From NCBI GenBank assembly GCA_963922205.1, contig CAWUHX010000139.1, forward strand, positions 868,001-932,000: a stretch of 64,000 nucleotides of DNA, given 5' to 3'. The position numbers and the translations under genes were made by a program. The notes beneath the pieces are model-generated. The model was not told the DNA's origin and ran no database searches. It worked only from the letters and a program-made list of their open reading frames with translations. Positions 11,278-21,899 of this stretch are shown piece after piece. Origin of the DNA: Romanomermis culicivorax (taxonomy: Eukaryota; Nematoda; Enoplea; Mermithida; Mermithidae). Each line of letters opens with the position of its first letter. The first letter of the stretch is position 1.

Positions 11278-12552
11278 TCAATACATATAATGATACAGAT
11301 TTTCGGAACTACCCGGTTGTTCATAAGCAAGAACGGGAGGTGCAGTTTCACTACGAACATTGCAAGTAATCGAGGCTGCCGGCCCATCATCCGCCAGTTG
11401 CTTTTGTAGCAAGCGTATTTCCAGTTGCGCCTTGTATTCGAGCGAGTCGACCAATTTCAATTTTTTCTCCAAATACGCGTTAGATAGCTTCAAGTTAACG
11501 ATTTGTAAAGAACGCTTTTCATCCGTGCCAGGAGTCGCATCATCCGTCGAATCTTTGTCAATCATTGAGGATATGCGTTTTTTTGCAACTTTTTTGTTCG
11601 AAACGGAGCTGAAATACAATTGCTGATGTCAGGGTGGCCACTACTTTCCTGAAATGAAATTCCCGGTTTTTTCCTGGTTCCTCCCGGAAAAATTCTTGGT
11701 TTTTCATTACATTTTAAAACTATGTAAAAGAAATTGCGTTTTACAACAAAAATTTGAATCAGTTATTTAAGAGTAACACAGCGGTTTAATCTTTTAAGCT
11801 CATGAAACGACATAAATGTGTAGACAATATTAGAAATTAGCTTATTACAGGGGAATACTGCTATTTTCACGTCATTTCTCATCATATTTAGCTTTTTCAG
11901 CTGTATTAAACTAATTTCAATCAAAAAATACGGTTTGCAGAGGAATTTTCCGTAGAAAACTGTTCGAAAATTTTCTTTTCTCCAAAATTGTTTGAAAGTA
12001 GGTGGGCCTTTAGGTGAAGTGTAATACACCCCATACCCCCTCCCATGTTGCAATACATACACTTTTTATTCTTTGTATTGTCTTGTGTATCCCCAAATTA
12101 ATAAAACCATTAATTTTTCACCTGATGCTCATATCCGTGTCCTCAATAATTTTCGCCGATTCACAATACTTTTCCGTTCGATCCATTGATTCCATGATCG
12201 ATAAACCCATAACAGCTGCTGATTCGTTACCAATGATGTTGATGACTTTTTCGCCGACTGCTGATAAACCGCCATCTTCGTTTCCTTCGCCGGTTCTTTG
12301 TAATTTATCCCGCTTTGCGACACTAGCTTTCCGAATGTTTGGCCAAACGGTATCACGAATGTAGGCATACGTTGAATCGGAAGAAAAACCATACCCAATA
12401 CTTTTACCGAACTCGTAAACTTCTTGCCAGGCTTTGCAACGATCATTTTTCGTTAGACAATCGCTAAATTTTCCGAACAAGATATCTTTCTTCTCCTCTA
12501 TTTTTGTTAACAGCAAGACTTTCAATTTTTCCGAATTAACAATTTTCGGCAT
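11278..12552 (-). CDS. Harbinger Myb/SANT-like DNA-binding protein, two exons
   Basis: Exon 1 is 12552-12122, the intron 12121-11609 (GTGAAA...TTTCAG), exon 2 11608-11278; the joined frame is open for 253 codons. Residues 1-80 have the trihelix/Myb-like pattern common in Harbinger second ORFs (tryptophans in KAWQEVYEF and VWPNIRKA). The exon 2 part is a predicted coiled coil (LEKKLKLVDSLEYKAQLEIRLLQKQL). In studied Harbinger elements this protein binds the ends and helps import the transposase. It is convergent with the transposase, the two stops being about 50 bp apart. Confidence 0.82.
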
Positions 12553-12828
12553 AGTTATCGAGAGAAATATAATTTCAACACATACGTTTAGGTTTGTGAA
12601 TAATCTCGTAGGCTGCGCGCGACAACAATATACACATTACACAATGAGAAGACTTCTACTAGTCTAAAATCGCTAGTTAAAAAGCCTGCGTATTATGAGT
12701 AAGTGGTGCAACTCGTTTTCACTAGTCTAGTTGAAAATACCCGACTAGTTACTCATGAATGATAACTAGCGAACATTGGTGCAACTCGTTTTAACTATAC
12801 AAGTATATAAATCTTTTATACTAGCTAG

Positions 12829-12861
12829 TAGCTAGTTATGAGTAACTAGTCGTTGGTGCAA
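12829..12861 (-). repeat. Harbinger right terminal inverted repeat
   Basis: Exact inverted copy of 9474-9506. Two further inverted cores (GGTGCAAC) lie inside at 12705 and 12778. The junction to envelope sequence is the 10-bp palindrome CTGGGCCCAG. Confidence 0.9.
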
Positions 12862-13185
12862 CTGGGCCCAGCTGGTGAAACATTTTTACATTTAGCAGGC
12901 ATCCTCGTTTTCATTGACAAGGAGCATCTTATTAATGTCACTAACGTCATAACTATAGTAAATGACACAACACAAGCTTTAGACTTTAATTTCATGGTCG
13001 GTTCAATATTACCTTCTAATTGGCTCAAATATACAGTAGTAATAATAGTTACTGTCATCAGTTTTGTATTATTTTGCTTAATAATCCCACGACTAATATT
13101 TTTTTGTCGACCACTTATTCTGGCACTTTGTCACAATAAACCACACCAAACTACACAGAACATTTCACATTACAAACAATTTTAA
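12862..13185 (+). pseudogene. env: BEL envelope C-terminal part with membrane anchor
   Basis: Right of Harbinger, an open frame continues envelope-like sequence: a short ectodomain end, then a hydrophobic segment (about residues 65-87 of the frame starting at 12853; VVIIVTVISFVLFCLIIP) and a short basic tail ending ISHYKQF. This supplies the membrane anchor missing from the 7891-9473 part. The TTG start of the listed frame is transposon sequence, so it has no start of its own. Confidence 0.75.
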
Positions 13186-13306
13186 ATACAACGTTATTGA
13201 AAAATATAATACATGTATATACTGTATATTTATATGAATACGTCTGTAATCTAATCTTGTGTTATATTACGTTAAACTTGTAAATTAATTATAAAATTAT
13301 TTATAG

Positions 13307-13480
13307 ATGTCACACACAAGCTCGCTACCTCCTACTCCAAATCCACGGAGCGATAGTGATGATGAACATGTTGACAAGTCCTCCAACAAATGCTGGAAAC
13401 GACAACACTTCAAAAATACATCTGACCCATTAAACTTACACAAGATGACACGATGCCAAATGCCCCTATTGTTGACATGA
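13307..13480 (+). CDS. Small ORF of 57 codons downstream of BEL env, function unknown
   Basis: Starts ATG immediately after TTTATAG, which resembles a splice acceptor, and encodes an acidic, serine/proline-rich peptide beginning MSHTSSLPPTPNPRSDSDDE. It lies between the envelope stop and the polypurine tract, so within the element. I do not recognise it. It could be a spliced accessory exon or chance; the length alone is weak evidence. Confidence 0.3.
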   Translation: MSHTSSLPPTPNPRSDSDDEHVDKSSNKCWKRQHFKNTSDPLNLHKMTRCQMPLLLT

Positions 13481-13576
13481 CCAATGTTGATCGCCCTGAT
13501 GAATCTAATAGTGTAATCTATTTCAGTATAATAAAAATGTATTGTTGTAATATAATATAAGATTTTCGTGAATGAT

Positions 13577-13587
13577 GAAGGAGGACC
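13577..13587 (+). other. BEL polypurine tract, start of 3' LTR to the right
   Basis: GAAGGAGGA at 13577-13585 followed by TGATATAAG from 13588 fits a polypurine tract and LTR start. The LTR end cannot be set because the 5' LTR is out of view. Confidence 0.4.
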
Positions 13588-16012
13588 TGATATAAGTCCC
13601 AGCACTTGTAAGGCCCAGTTTTCTACTCTACTTTAATTTGCTTCAAAACTAGTTGGTCCATGAGGATGGCACCCGATAAATGAACGATAAATGAATAATA
13701 AAACAACAATAATACAAAAAAAATGATTTGTCGAGGATTCTTTGCATTGACGCACAATAAAATATAATGGCTTTTGCTTCACAACAAGGCTTCACATAAA
13801 AATACAACCCAGATTCAGAATCTGCATAAAAATCCTCTTTTTTCCCCGTTTTCTTGTCTTTTATATTGCTTCTTTGAACCATGACTTTGCGCTGTTGGAG
13901 GTCCACTTCCAATCGTTGCTTTGCTTACCTACTTCTGCTTACTGTATGCTTCTATTGCCACGCCTTTATGCTTTAATTCAGGCTTAATTTCCATGCTTAC
14001 GTGCTTTAATCTACAGTATGCTCAGCCACACGCATATATTTTTACTTTTTCATGTGTTTTTCAGTTTTCCATGTGTTCTACCTAAATCTTGTGTCTGGGT
14101 CGGGGTTTCTGTATTTTCTACATGGGCAGGTGTGTTTACGTGTCTGGGGGGCGGGGGGAATGATTATACCTACAGAATGTATGTTTTTATGTGAATTATG
14201 AGGGCCAGGTGCCAATGTGCAAATAATTGTGTACCTGTTAATTGGGTCAATGGTGTGTGGGACAATCAAAACATAATACTTCACATAAATTTATAGGAAT
14301 GTTAGGGTGTGAATTCCAGACACCTTTGAGAGGATAGATTATAAAATGAATTTATATTTGATAATGAATATAACATAGTGTACATTATGTATCTACATTT
14401 ATGCATTAGCATCTACGCTACACACTCAATGGAGGAAGAGCAACCCAAACTGTCATAAATGTGAGTGAATTAGAGTTGATCAAAATCACAGAAAAGCATA
14501 CACAAGTCACTCAAATAGAAGATATGAAGCCAAGAAGCCAAAAGAAATGCAGCATCATAAACACAATGAAAAAAGTGGTTATCAATGTTCCAAGTTCAAA
14601 GAAGAAAACTGTCAGCAATTTTTCGAAAGATTTTGAGGAAATGGAGAAAACTTCAAGGCCAAAAAAGTTTCTTTTGTGTTTCAAAAAAAAAAATCTACAG
14701 TCAATCTCCAAAAAGTCAAAGAAACAGAATCAAATCTGCCACAGAAGCAGTTCAGCTTTAATTTTTTTATGTTTCAAAAATATCTTCAAAAATAATTTCC
14801 ACCAAAATATTTACAACTTATGGTTCTCAAACAAAGTATCCCTATAACCGAACATTTCCTTTAATAAATATGTATGAATTCTACTGATAAATCTTGTAAC
14901 ATAAGGGCCACATGAATGTTGCCTGCACATTAAGGATTTTGTTTACAGGTGCCCTAATTAGCATAAAAGTCTAAAAGCATGGAAAACATGTATGAACTAA
15001 GATCTGAAAACTATTGAAACATCATATCTACAAGTTGCCAGTGTACAATAGGCAAATGTAGAAGATGAGTATTAAAACCAGAATCAAAAATAAGCAAGAC
15101 CTGTGCTAAAATCAATATTTTCAGTTGTCAATGGTAAAACAGCCTTTCCACCCATAATTTTTATGTTTCAATAGAAAAGTTGAATATATACATAGTTGCT
15201 TTTTGGCTGGTATGATATAACAGTTGTTAAATCTTTGAGAACAAAGTTTAGCCTATTCATCTCTAAAAAACATTTTAAAAAGCAAAGAAGGATAGTATAA
15301 CAACAGAAGTTATTGTTATTTGACGTTAAACCACACAAATATTTGGAAAGCAGAATTGTTTATATATGGGCGTTTTATAATGAAACATAAAAGCAATGAA
15401 TTAGAAGGGAATCAATGCATATCTTCAGAAACATTGGAAAACCAGTTTGAAGGCAATGTTCATGCACTCCTTTTGGATAACCTACTTTCATTTTAATTAT
15501 AATGATCTATTGGACTCAGAAACCTCCAGAAACGAGTTTGAAGACAGCCTTCATACACTAAAAGGGGATCACCTAATTTTCTTTGAAATAGAGGAATTCT
15601 GTTGTTATGCATATATAAAAATCTTTATTTTCACACAAACAACTAGGTACTGAATTGAATAAAAATAAAATAAAACAATAAAGCAAAAAAAGTTCAAAAT
15701 AAAGAACGCAAAACATAAAACAACTATAACCAAAACAAAGAAATAAAAATACCAATAAGACAGGCAATGAAAATTTACAATAAAAATAGCAAATACTAAC
15801 AATAAAACTTTAACCAACAAGGTGAGACAAAATATAAAACTATAAACCTACATTGCATGAGGTATAAACACTGGTAAATCAATAAACAATGTGACAAATT
15901 CAACAGAACATGTACAATTATTAAACTTTAAATTTAAAAGTTAAAGAAACAAAAAACAACTTAAATGACCAAAAAAATATCGCATATTTTAGAAGACATT
16001 TTTTTTACTACT
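13588..16012. other. Probable BEL 3' LTR, then AT-rich sequence with no gene
   Basis: The first few hundred bases are probably BEL LTR. The segment near 13920-14060 has several TGCTTA/TGCTTT motifs. A lysine-rich frame at 14461-14847 is low complexity and not credited. From about 15650 the plus strand is strongly A-rich. No RNA or protein gene recognised. Confidence 0.4.
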
Positions 16013-16691
16013 TGTCACTGCCTTTCTCAAGTTTTCGTGAATTACTGTAGATTTAGGTAGCAACTGACTAAAACTGGGGGTTTTGGTATTTATTCGATAA
16101 CTCACAGTAAATAAGGTGGATAAGGCAATAATTACAAAGGCGTGACAGAGGAGCGTGAGGGTAACCCATAGTGATTGGGCCTTAAAGATTGACACAAATT
16201 ACTCGAAAATAAACAGTCATTCTCCAGGTAACGGATGACAATTCGGAAGCAGGAAAATGGCTGGTATTGAAGCCCAAGTCCCGTAAAGTATAGGCAACGT
16301 GATTGTCTCAAACCAAATGTAAGTCGTTTCGAAGTCCAACAGACTGTAAGGTGCAATCCAGGGAAGTCCCCTAAAGACAAACCAACCAAAGCAGCAAGCG
16401 TAGTGGCCTAAAGTACCAAAAAACTAAAGACTGGCTCTTCTTTAAATTCCGAGTCGACATCCATGTTCTTGGGGTGTGGTTCTGGGAGCCCGGCTGTGCA
16501 TAATTAGTTTCCAAATTGTCAGAGGGTTCAAAACATATGAACCCATTTTTGTATTTTGAGGAAAAGTGTTTTTTGGTTAAGGATGTGCCAACCTTTCCGT
16601 TTCCAGTTGAGTTAATTACAAGTGCGAAAATATGTGTGACAAAAACAAAGTACTTGAAAAATAGTCTGGTTTCCAACCAGGAACCCAGACT
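16013..16691 (-). repeat. Partial gypsy-B-type LTR, opposite orientation
   Basis: This is the reverse complement of most of the gypsy-B LTR: the LTR end (...GTGACA) lies at 16013 and matching continues to about 16691 (block near AAACCAGACTATT), where it stops roughly 140 bp before the LTR start. No primer site lies beyond the end, so it is a solo or 3' LTR remnant. It faces the intact 5' LTR of gypsy-B about 400 bp away. Confidence 0.78.
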
Positions 16692-17097
16692 GTGAGGATG
16701 GGCGACCTTCGTGCATTTTCCTCTGAACGGGTAGACTTGATGTTTCTCAGCCAAGTCATGGGCCCAGACCTTGATTTTTGTGAGGGGCACTGCTTCAGTC
16801 CCCACTGGTGATGCAGAGCCCTCCAACAGGTGGTACAGAAGCTACCACCCAGTGTTCGAGAACTGTTAAATAATGCCTGTACCAGGGGGCCCCTTGCCTG
16901 CCTCAGCAGGGGGAGGGATGTTGTGATGAGGGCGTCACACTTCCCTAGGAGAGAATGTGATGTTGCGCGACCTTTGCGCATTTTCCTCTGAACCGGTAGA
17001 CTTGATGTTTCTCAGCCAAGTCACAGGGCCCTGGCCTGGATTTTTGTGACAGGCACTGCAGCAGTCGTAATAGGCGATGCAGGGCTGTGCAGTCTGT
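16692..17097. repeat. Segment with two diverged direct copies of a ~92-bp unit
   Basis: 16702-16793 and 16967-17059 are similar direct copies (CATTTTCCTCTGAAC, GTAGACTTGATGTTTCTCAG and more), 265 bp apart, with weaker similarity continuing beyond. On the minus strand both read CxxKxHQVYxFRGKCxKVA, so they may be the tail of a lost element's coding or untranslated region. Identity unknown. Confidence 0.6.
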
Positions 17098-17902
17098 TGT
17101 CAAGGATTGTAAAAATTTGTATAGTTTTTGTGTAAGTTTTCGCAAAAATATATATTCTATTTATTCCTCATTTTCTCGTCACATGTACCGTATTAGAAAT
17201 CCATTAGTGTTCTCTATTGTTTTCAAGAGTCTGAGTTCCTAGTTGGAAACCAGACTATTTTTCAAGTATTTTTTTGTCACACATTTTGGCACTTGTAATT
17301 TACTCAGCAGGAAGCCGAAAGGTTGGCACATCCTAAAACAAAAAACACTTTTCCTCAAAATACAAAAATGGGTTCGTATGTTTTGAACACTCCGACAATA
17401 TGGGAACTAATTATGCACAGCATGGCTCCTGGAACCACGCCCCAAGAACATGGATGTCCACTCGGAAATTGAAGAAGAGCCAGTCTTTAGTTTTTTTGGT
17501 ACTTTATGGGACTATGCTCGCTGCTTCGGTTGGTTTGTCTTTATGCTACTTCACACGCTCCCACCTTACAGTCCGTTGGACTTTGAAAGGATTTATGTTT
17601 GGTTTGAGGCAGTCATGTTGCCTATACTTTATGGGACTCCGGCTTCGATACCAGCCTTTTCCCTGCTTCCAAATTGTCATCCATTACCCTGAGAACGACC
17701 ATTTATTTTCAAGTAATTTGTGTCAATCTTTTACGGCCAATAGCTACGCGCTACCCTCGCGCCTCTTTGTCATGCCTTTGTAATTATTGCCTTATCCACC
17801 TTATTTACTGTAAGTTATCTAATAAATACCAAAAACCCCAGTTTTAGTAGGTTGCTACCTAAATCTACAGTAATTCACGAAAACTCAAGAAAGGCTGTGA
17901 CA
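17098..17902 (+). repeat. gypsy-B 5' LTR (805 bp)
   Basis: Starts TGTCAAGG and ends GGCTGTGACA. The start matches the 3' LTR at 25563 and the end matches the inverted copy at 16013. AT-rich AAATATATATTC at about 17148 could be the promoter; AATAAA occurs at about 17820. Confidence 0.85.
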
Positions 17903-17909
17903 TAAATCT

Positions 17910-17927
17910 TGGTGACCTAATAACAGT
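17910..17927 (+). other. gypsy-B primer-binding site
   Basis: TGGTGACCTAATAACAG follows the LTR end after seven bases; TGG is the complement of a tRNA CCA end. The priming tRNA was not identified. Confidence 0.5.
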
Positions 17928-18232
17928 AGGTAAATTTAGAAAAACAATGATCCTTTTCGAATCTTGTCAGGGACATATTTGATTTTCCCCCTCTTTCTAA
18001 AAAAAACAACATATTTTTGTCTTTTTTCGATTTTCTGAAAATTGGCATGGAAAAATCAGTTCGGTTTCTCCCCTTGCAAAAACCAAACAACTTTTTGATT
18101 CACATAAGCATTTTTTTGGGTATCATAACTAGGTTTTCGTGCATACAAAATCTGGAAAACAAACGTGTGGAAACCCCAAGTGAAACATTTCTGTGCATTG
18201 AACAAGAAGCTAAAAGTCAAATTATCGGAAAA

Positions 18233-19400
18233 ATGCCTTTTCAAAATCCAGACCCACTTGGTCATGTTGTTCAGGATGCGTTAGCTGCAGTCTTGGATCA
18301 GAGGCTTCAAAATCTTGATGCCCAAATGAACAGAAAAGCTGCCCATACAGAATCAACCATGAATTAAATTCGAGTAAATCACCTGCGTGGTGACATGCTT
18401 TCTGCCAAAATTAACGATTTTCCGTTCTTTTCTGGGCTGCCCCATGAAAACTTTACCGAGTGGGCCAAAAAACTCGAAAAACAGATGATTTTGAAAGGGA
18501 TAAAAAACAAAGACGATCAGTTGAAAAGAATTTTTTTGGAGTTCCACCTTAAAGGTGATGCCCTCACGAAATTTGAAAATATTTCAAGCTCCGAGGATCC
18601 ACCCACTGACTATGAGCAATATAAAGTTGCTTTGGAAAGGGCATTCCCCAACCAACGGGACGCCCTGTTTCACAGACAAAGTTTAAAAGATTATAAGCAA
18701 AAGAGAACAGAAACAGTAACCGCATATTTCAATGAACTTGAAAAGATGGGAAGGCTTGCCTACCCTACTCTTGACAAAATTGCAAGAAACACGGTTCTTG
18801 AATCAATTTTTTCGATGGGTTTCAGGCGGACGTCCAAAAAGCCCTAAACTTTAAGCGTTTCCATAATCTGAATCATTTAATTGAAGAAGCAACTTTCGTG
18901 GAACAGGAAATTTTGCAAGATGGGGCCAACGTGGTCTTTTCCCCTTCGGCAAGGTATAACGTTTGGTTGCCAGAGCCTGTTCTTGCTTTGCAACCCTCAG
19001 GAAGTAATACAAAAAAAAACAAATCGATGAAATGAATGAAAAATTGAATAAATTATGCATACAGATGCAGCAAAACGTACAACAAAAACAACATGCCAAT
19101 AGAAAATCCATGACGTGTCATAGGTGTGGCAAGGTTGGTCATTTTGCCAGTGAGTGCAGGTCTAGATTGCAATGCGAAATTTGTGGGCGAAATGGCCAGT
19201 TAAAAAATGACTGCAAATCAAAATGCTTTCACTGTAAAAAATGGGACACAAGAACAGATTTTGTAGGCAGTTGAGAGATGCCGAATGCTACACATGTAAA
19301 AGAAAAGGGCACAAGAGCAACAGTTGCCCCCAAAAATCAAGAAATGCCCAAAATAACCTTCAAGGGTGCCCAAATGGGTACCCTCTTGATGGTGATGACC
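18233..19400 (+). pseudogene. gag: gypsy-B gag (capsid and multiple CCHC knuckles)
   Basis: The likely start is the ATG at 18233 (MPFQNPDPLGHVV). A TAA at 18365 interrupts, then the same frame (18395-18847) gives a retrotransposon Gag domain (FFSGLPHENFTEWAKKLEKQ, LERAFPNQRDALFHRQSLKD). A frameshift near 18830 and another stop near 19032 precede the nucleocapsid. Zinc knuckles: CHRCGKVGHFASEC; CEICGRNGQLKNDC, where the His is Gln; a third broken by a frameshift near 19240; and CYTCKRKGHKSNSC. Four knuckles is many for Ty3/gypsy. The protein would package RNA; it cannot be made intact here. Confidence 0.78.
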
Positions 19401-20045
19401 CTGATTTAGTTGCAGAAGTCAATAATTCATCTCAACATTGCTTTTTTGTACTGTCTTTATTATTGATAATGTTTGACGATGGGTCTGAATCACTTGACTA
19501 TGATGATTCACCAACCTCAACACCCAACGTAGGTGTGGGCCACCTGGCAAGTCAATCCCCTGACAGCCGCCCACCAACTACACCGTGATCATCGTGTTCT
19601 GATGATGAAACAGAAATAATACGAGTGGGCCAAAAAGAAAACCGAGCCCCAGGATTGGAAACACCACAAGTTGACAGCAACGGGCTGGACGAAAAACCAA
19701 ACGTGGCCCCGCCGCCCGACAAATATCGAATTCCAAAAATTCAAAGACAACCCAGGGTTCCATTATTGGAACCTGGCTCTTTGGAGCCAAAGGTGGCTGC
19801 ATTGCGAGAAAGAAGCTCCCCAAATGCCTATTTGGAGAGGGTTAGGTAAAATTGATCACAACAAAAGAAAGTTGCATGCACATATGATAAAACAAAAATT
19901 TTTTCAGGGTGTAGCGGAAATGACTGTTATTGCCCTTGTAGCGAATGCAAAGGCAAATGCACGCAGGCCAGCAAGAGCCGATGAAAGGCCACCAAGGCCA
20001 GAAAGGCACGATAAAATAAAGAAATTCGTGCAGCGATTTTTTTAA
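19400..20045 (+). other. gypsy-B linker between gag and envelope
   Basis: Two overlapping frames, 19625-19849 and 19671-20045, give proline- and charge-rich sequence. They may be the end of gag or a short extra ORF. No domain recognised. Confidence 0.35.
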
Positions 20046-21790
20046 ATTTTTGCATACTATTGTGTGTATTTTTGTGCCTCATGGTGGGCAGACAAATAAA
20101 AACCTTTCAACTTTGTGGAGTTTTGACCAGAGGGCATGCCATAGAAATCCCAAAAACTGTTGCATGTGTTAGGCCACCTTCAAGTGAAAATCCAACTCTT
20201 ATCACAGGACAGGTCTATACATCTTTGGCCAAACCCAAACATACCACAGGGTTCAAGTGTACTCTTCGGCTGCGAAAAATCTGTACACAAGTTGGGTTTT
20301 TCGGCTCAAAAAGTATAACTTTTGACCAAATTTCCATAAAAATTTTGACCCCTTTCGAATGCAAAATAGCAATGGAAATAAAAACCTTCCAGGGTCAGTC
20401 TGTGAATGAAACTACCTCCAGCATTTGGTCAACAAACAATAAACTTGACCTACAGTATAAGTGGTGCTGTTTCGATAACTGTCAAACAGTAGAAAATTTG
20501 ATTGTTGAAGAGGGACAAGTCCCCTCTTGGGACGGCAAGAATCTTATCAGCACCCTAGGAGATTTAGGCGGTTGTAAAGCAAAGGCCGGCCAGCCGGCCA
20601 TTGCGTCATGGCTGATGGTGTGGTACTGTGGGATGAAACCCCTTTATAAAAAATTTGTCCATTCGAACTCAAAAACTCGTACAAAATCAAAATAAGTGGG
20701 TCCCACATGATCATTGACGATATGCAAGCAGCATTTTTTGTTACAAATAACTGGTTTGACCACCCAAATTGCCCAGAACTCAAAAACGCACTTTACACCG
20801 AGCAGGGCATTGTAGTTCAGTTTGACCCATCAAATCTTACCCAAAGTGAATCCAGTAAACACATAAGCGCTCTTTATACATATAATAATGCCGAGTTTGA
20901 CCTCATAAATTTAAAACTCAATTTTCTTGAAGAAAAAATATGTAATTTTGAACTGCAAAGTTTTCAAAATGTGTGGAATGAACTTTGCCGCCAAGCCCAG
21001 CGCTATCTGGACTTGATATGGCAGTTGTTGCGCCTCGACGCAACCCTTGGAGCCAGATCTTTTCTCCAACGAACTGACATCACAGCACAATTTACAGGAG
21101 AGGCCATAACCCTATGGCCCAGTCATCAAATCAATGCGACTGTGGTGTATAAAAATCACAAAATTAATGGGACTTCCTTCAAAAATCTTCCCGTGGCGGT
21201 CAATAACAAACTCATGTTTGTGACCCTGGGTGGCACTGACCTCATGGAAGAAAGTCAGAAGGTCGACTGCAACCATATGCACATGCCCATATTCAAAATT
21301 AATAACACTCGGCAAAACCCATGTTAGCAAGCTCCCATTTGAAGTGATTTGGAAGGGCAACTTCACAGTATTCCATTTAAATGCACCACCCTTTTTTCAC
21401 GATAAGCTGGCAGCAGTGTCAACTAGTGTGACTTTTTTGAAACAGTACATGTACAAAACACACAACCTGGAACAAGTTGTGGACAGACTAATCAATTATA
21501 CATCAGAAATGTCCCTTCACTCCAGCTCCATGTATGAAGTTCTTTCAGGGAGTGGCCAAGCTCTTGGTCACACCCTTTCAGGGGCTGGTCAAGTTCTAGA
21601 ACACGTCATTGTCAGTACCCAACAAGGTATGACACAGGGTTTAAACAATTTTCTCAAAGGATGCCTTCAAATGTTGATTAATTTGGTGGTCATAGTGGCA
21701 ACTATAGTTGGAACCCTCTATCTGTGCTTTTGGTTAAAGGGAGGCTTAAACTTTACGAAACAAATGAGAAACATCACATATGAGCTACCA
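20042..21790 (+). pseudogene. env: gypsy-B envelope-like glycoprotein, class III (gB/chuvirus G)-like
   Basis: A hydrophobic leader (FLNFCILLCVFLCLMV, about 20040-20085) opens a cysteine-containing ectodomain in three frames broken by indels near 20650-20690 and 21300. At 20974-21120 the segment WNELCRQAQRYLDLIW ... LDATLGARSFL ... AQFTGEAITLWP has the pattern of the central helix region of class III fusion proteins of the herpesvirus gB/chuvirus G group. Potential N-glycosylation sites and a glycine/serine-rich stalk (near 21530-21610) precede a transmembrane segment at about 21668-21733 (MLINLVVIVATIVGTLYLCFW) and a short tail. Capture of chuvirus-type glycoproteins by LTR elements is known; this position is not usual. 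The family call is from motif pattern only. Confidence 0.6.
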
Positions 21791-21899
21791 ACAAGACCTC
21801 AAAATCAATCACAAATGCAACCCCTACCACCCAGTTTGGGTCGAGCACTCATAGAACTGGCAAATATGCAAAGTTCCTATACTACCCATAGATATATTG

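Larger units (their letters stand above)
9474..12861 (+). mobile_element. PIF/Harbinger DNA transposon, apparently intact
   Basis: The ends are perfect 33-bp inverted repeats beginning TTGCACCAACGACTAGTTAC. The element is 3388 bp and carries two convergent genes, a DDE transposase (plus) and a Myb/SANT-like protein (minus), both with one intron and open frames. That pair is the standard Harbinger gene set. It sits inside the BEL envelope gene; envelope coding resumes immediately to the right. The flanks share GCCCAG, so the exact target duplication (normally 3 bp in this superfamily) is ambiguous. Nothing seen prevents activity. Confidence 0.88.
5441..13587 (+). mobile_element. BEL/Pao retrotransposon with phlebovirus-type envelope, interrupted by gypsy-A (left) and Harbinger (inside env)
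   Basis: The plus strand carries a BEL/Pao integrase with its C-terminal DUF5641-like module, then an envelope gene of Gn/Gc (phlebovirus glycoprotein) type, then a purine tract near 13577-13585. The gag, protease and RT parts are separated from this piece by gypsy-A and lie left of the window. The element is inactive here: it is split twice, has a frameshift near 7.25 kb and an in-frame stop at 7564. BEL elements with phlebovirus-like envelopes are known from nematodes and other invertebrates. Confidence 0.82.

Noticed and set aside
14461..14847. Lysine-rich 128-codon frame
   Set aside because: Low-complexity composition from A-rich DNA, no recognisable domain, no neighbouring gene structure.
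17400..17783. 127-codon frame in the gypsy-B 5' LTR (similar frames in the other LTR copies)
   Set aside because: It is shared because the LTR is repeated; LTRs of this type do not normally code, and the other copies do not keep the whole frame.
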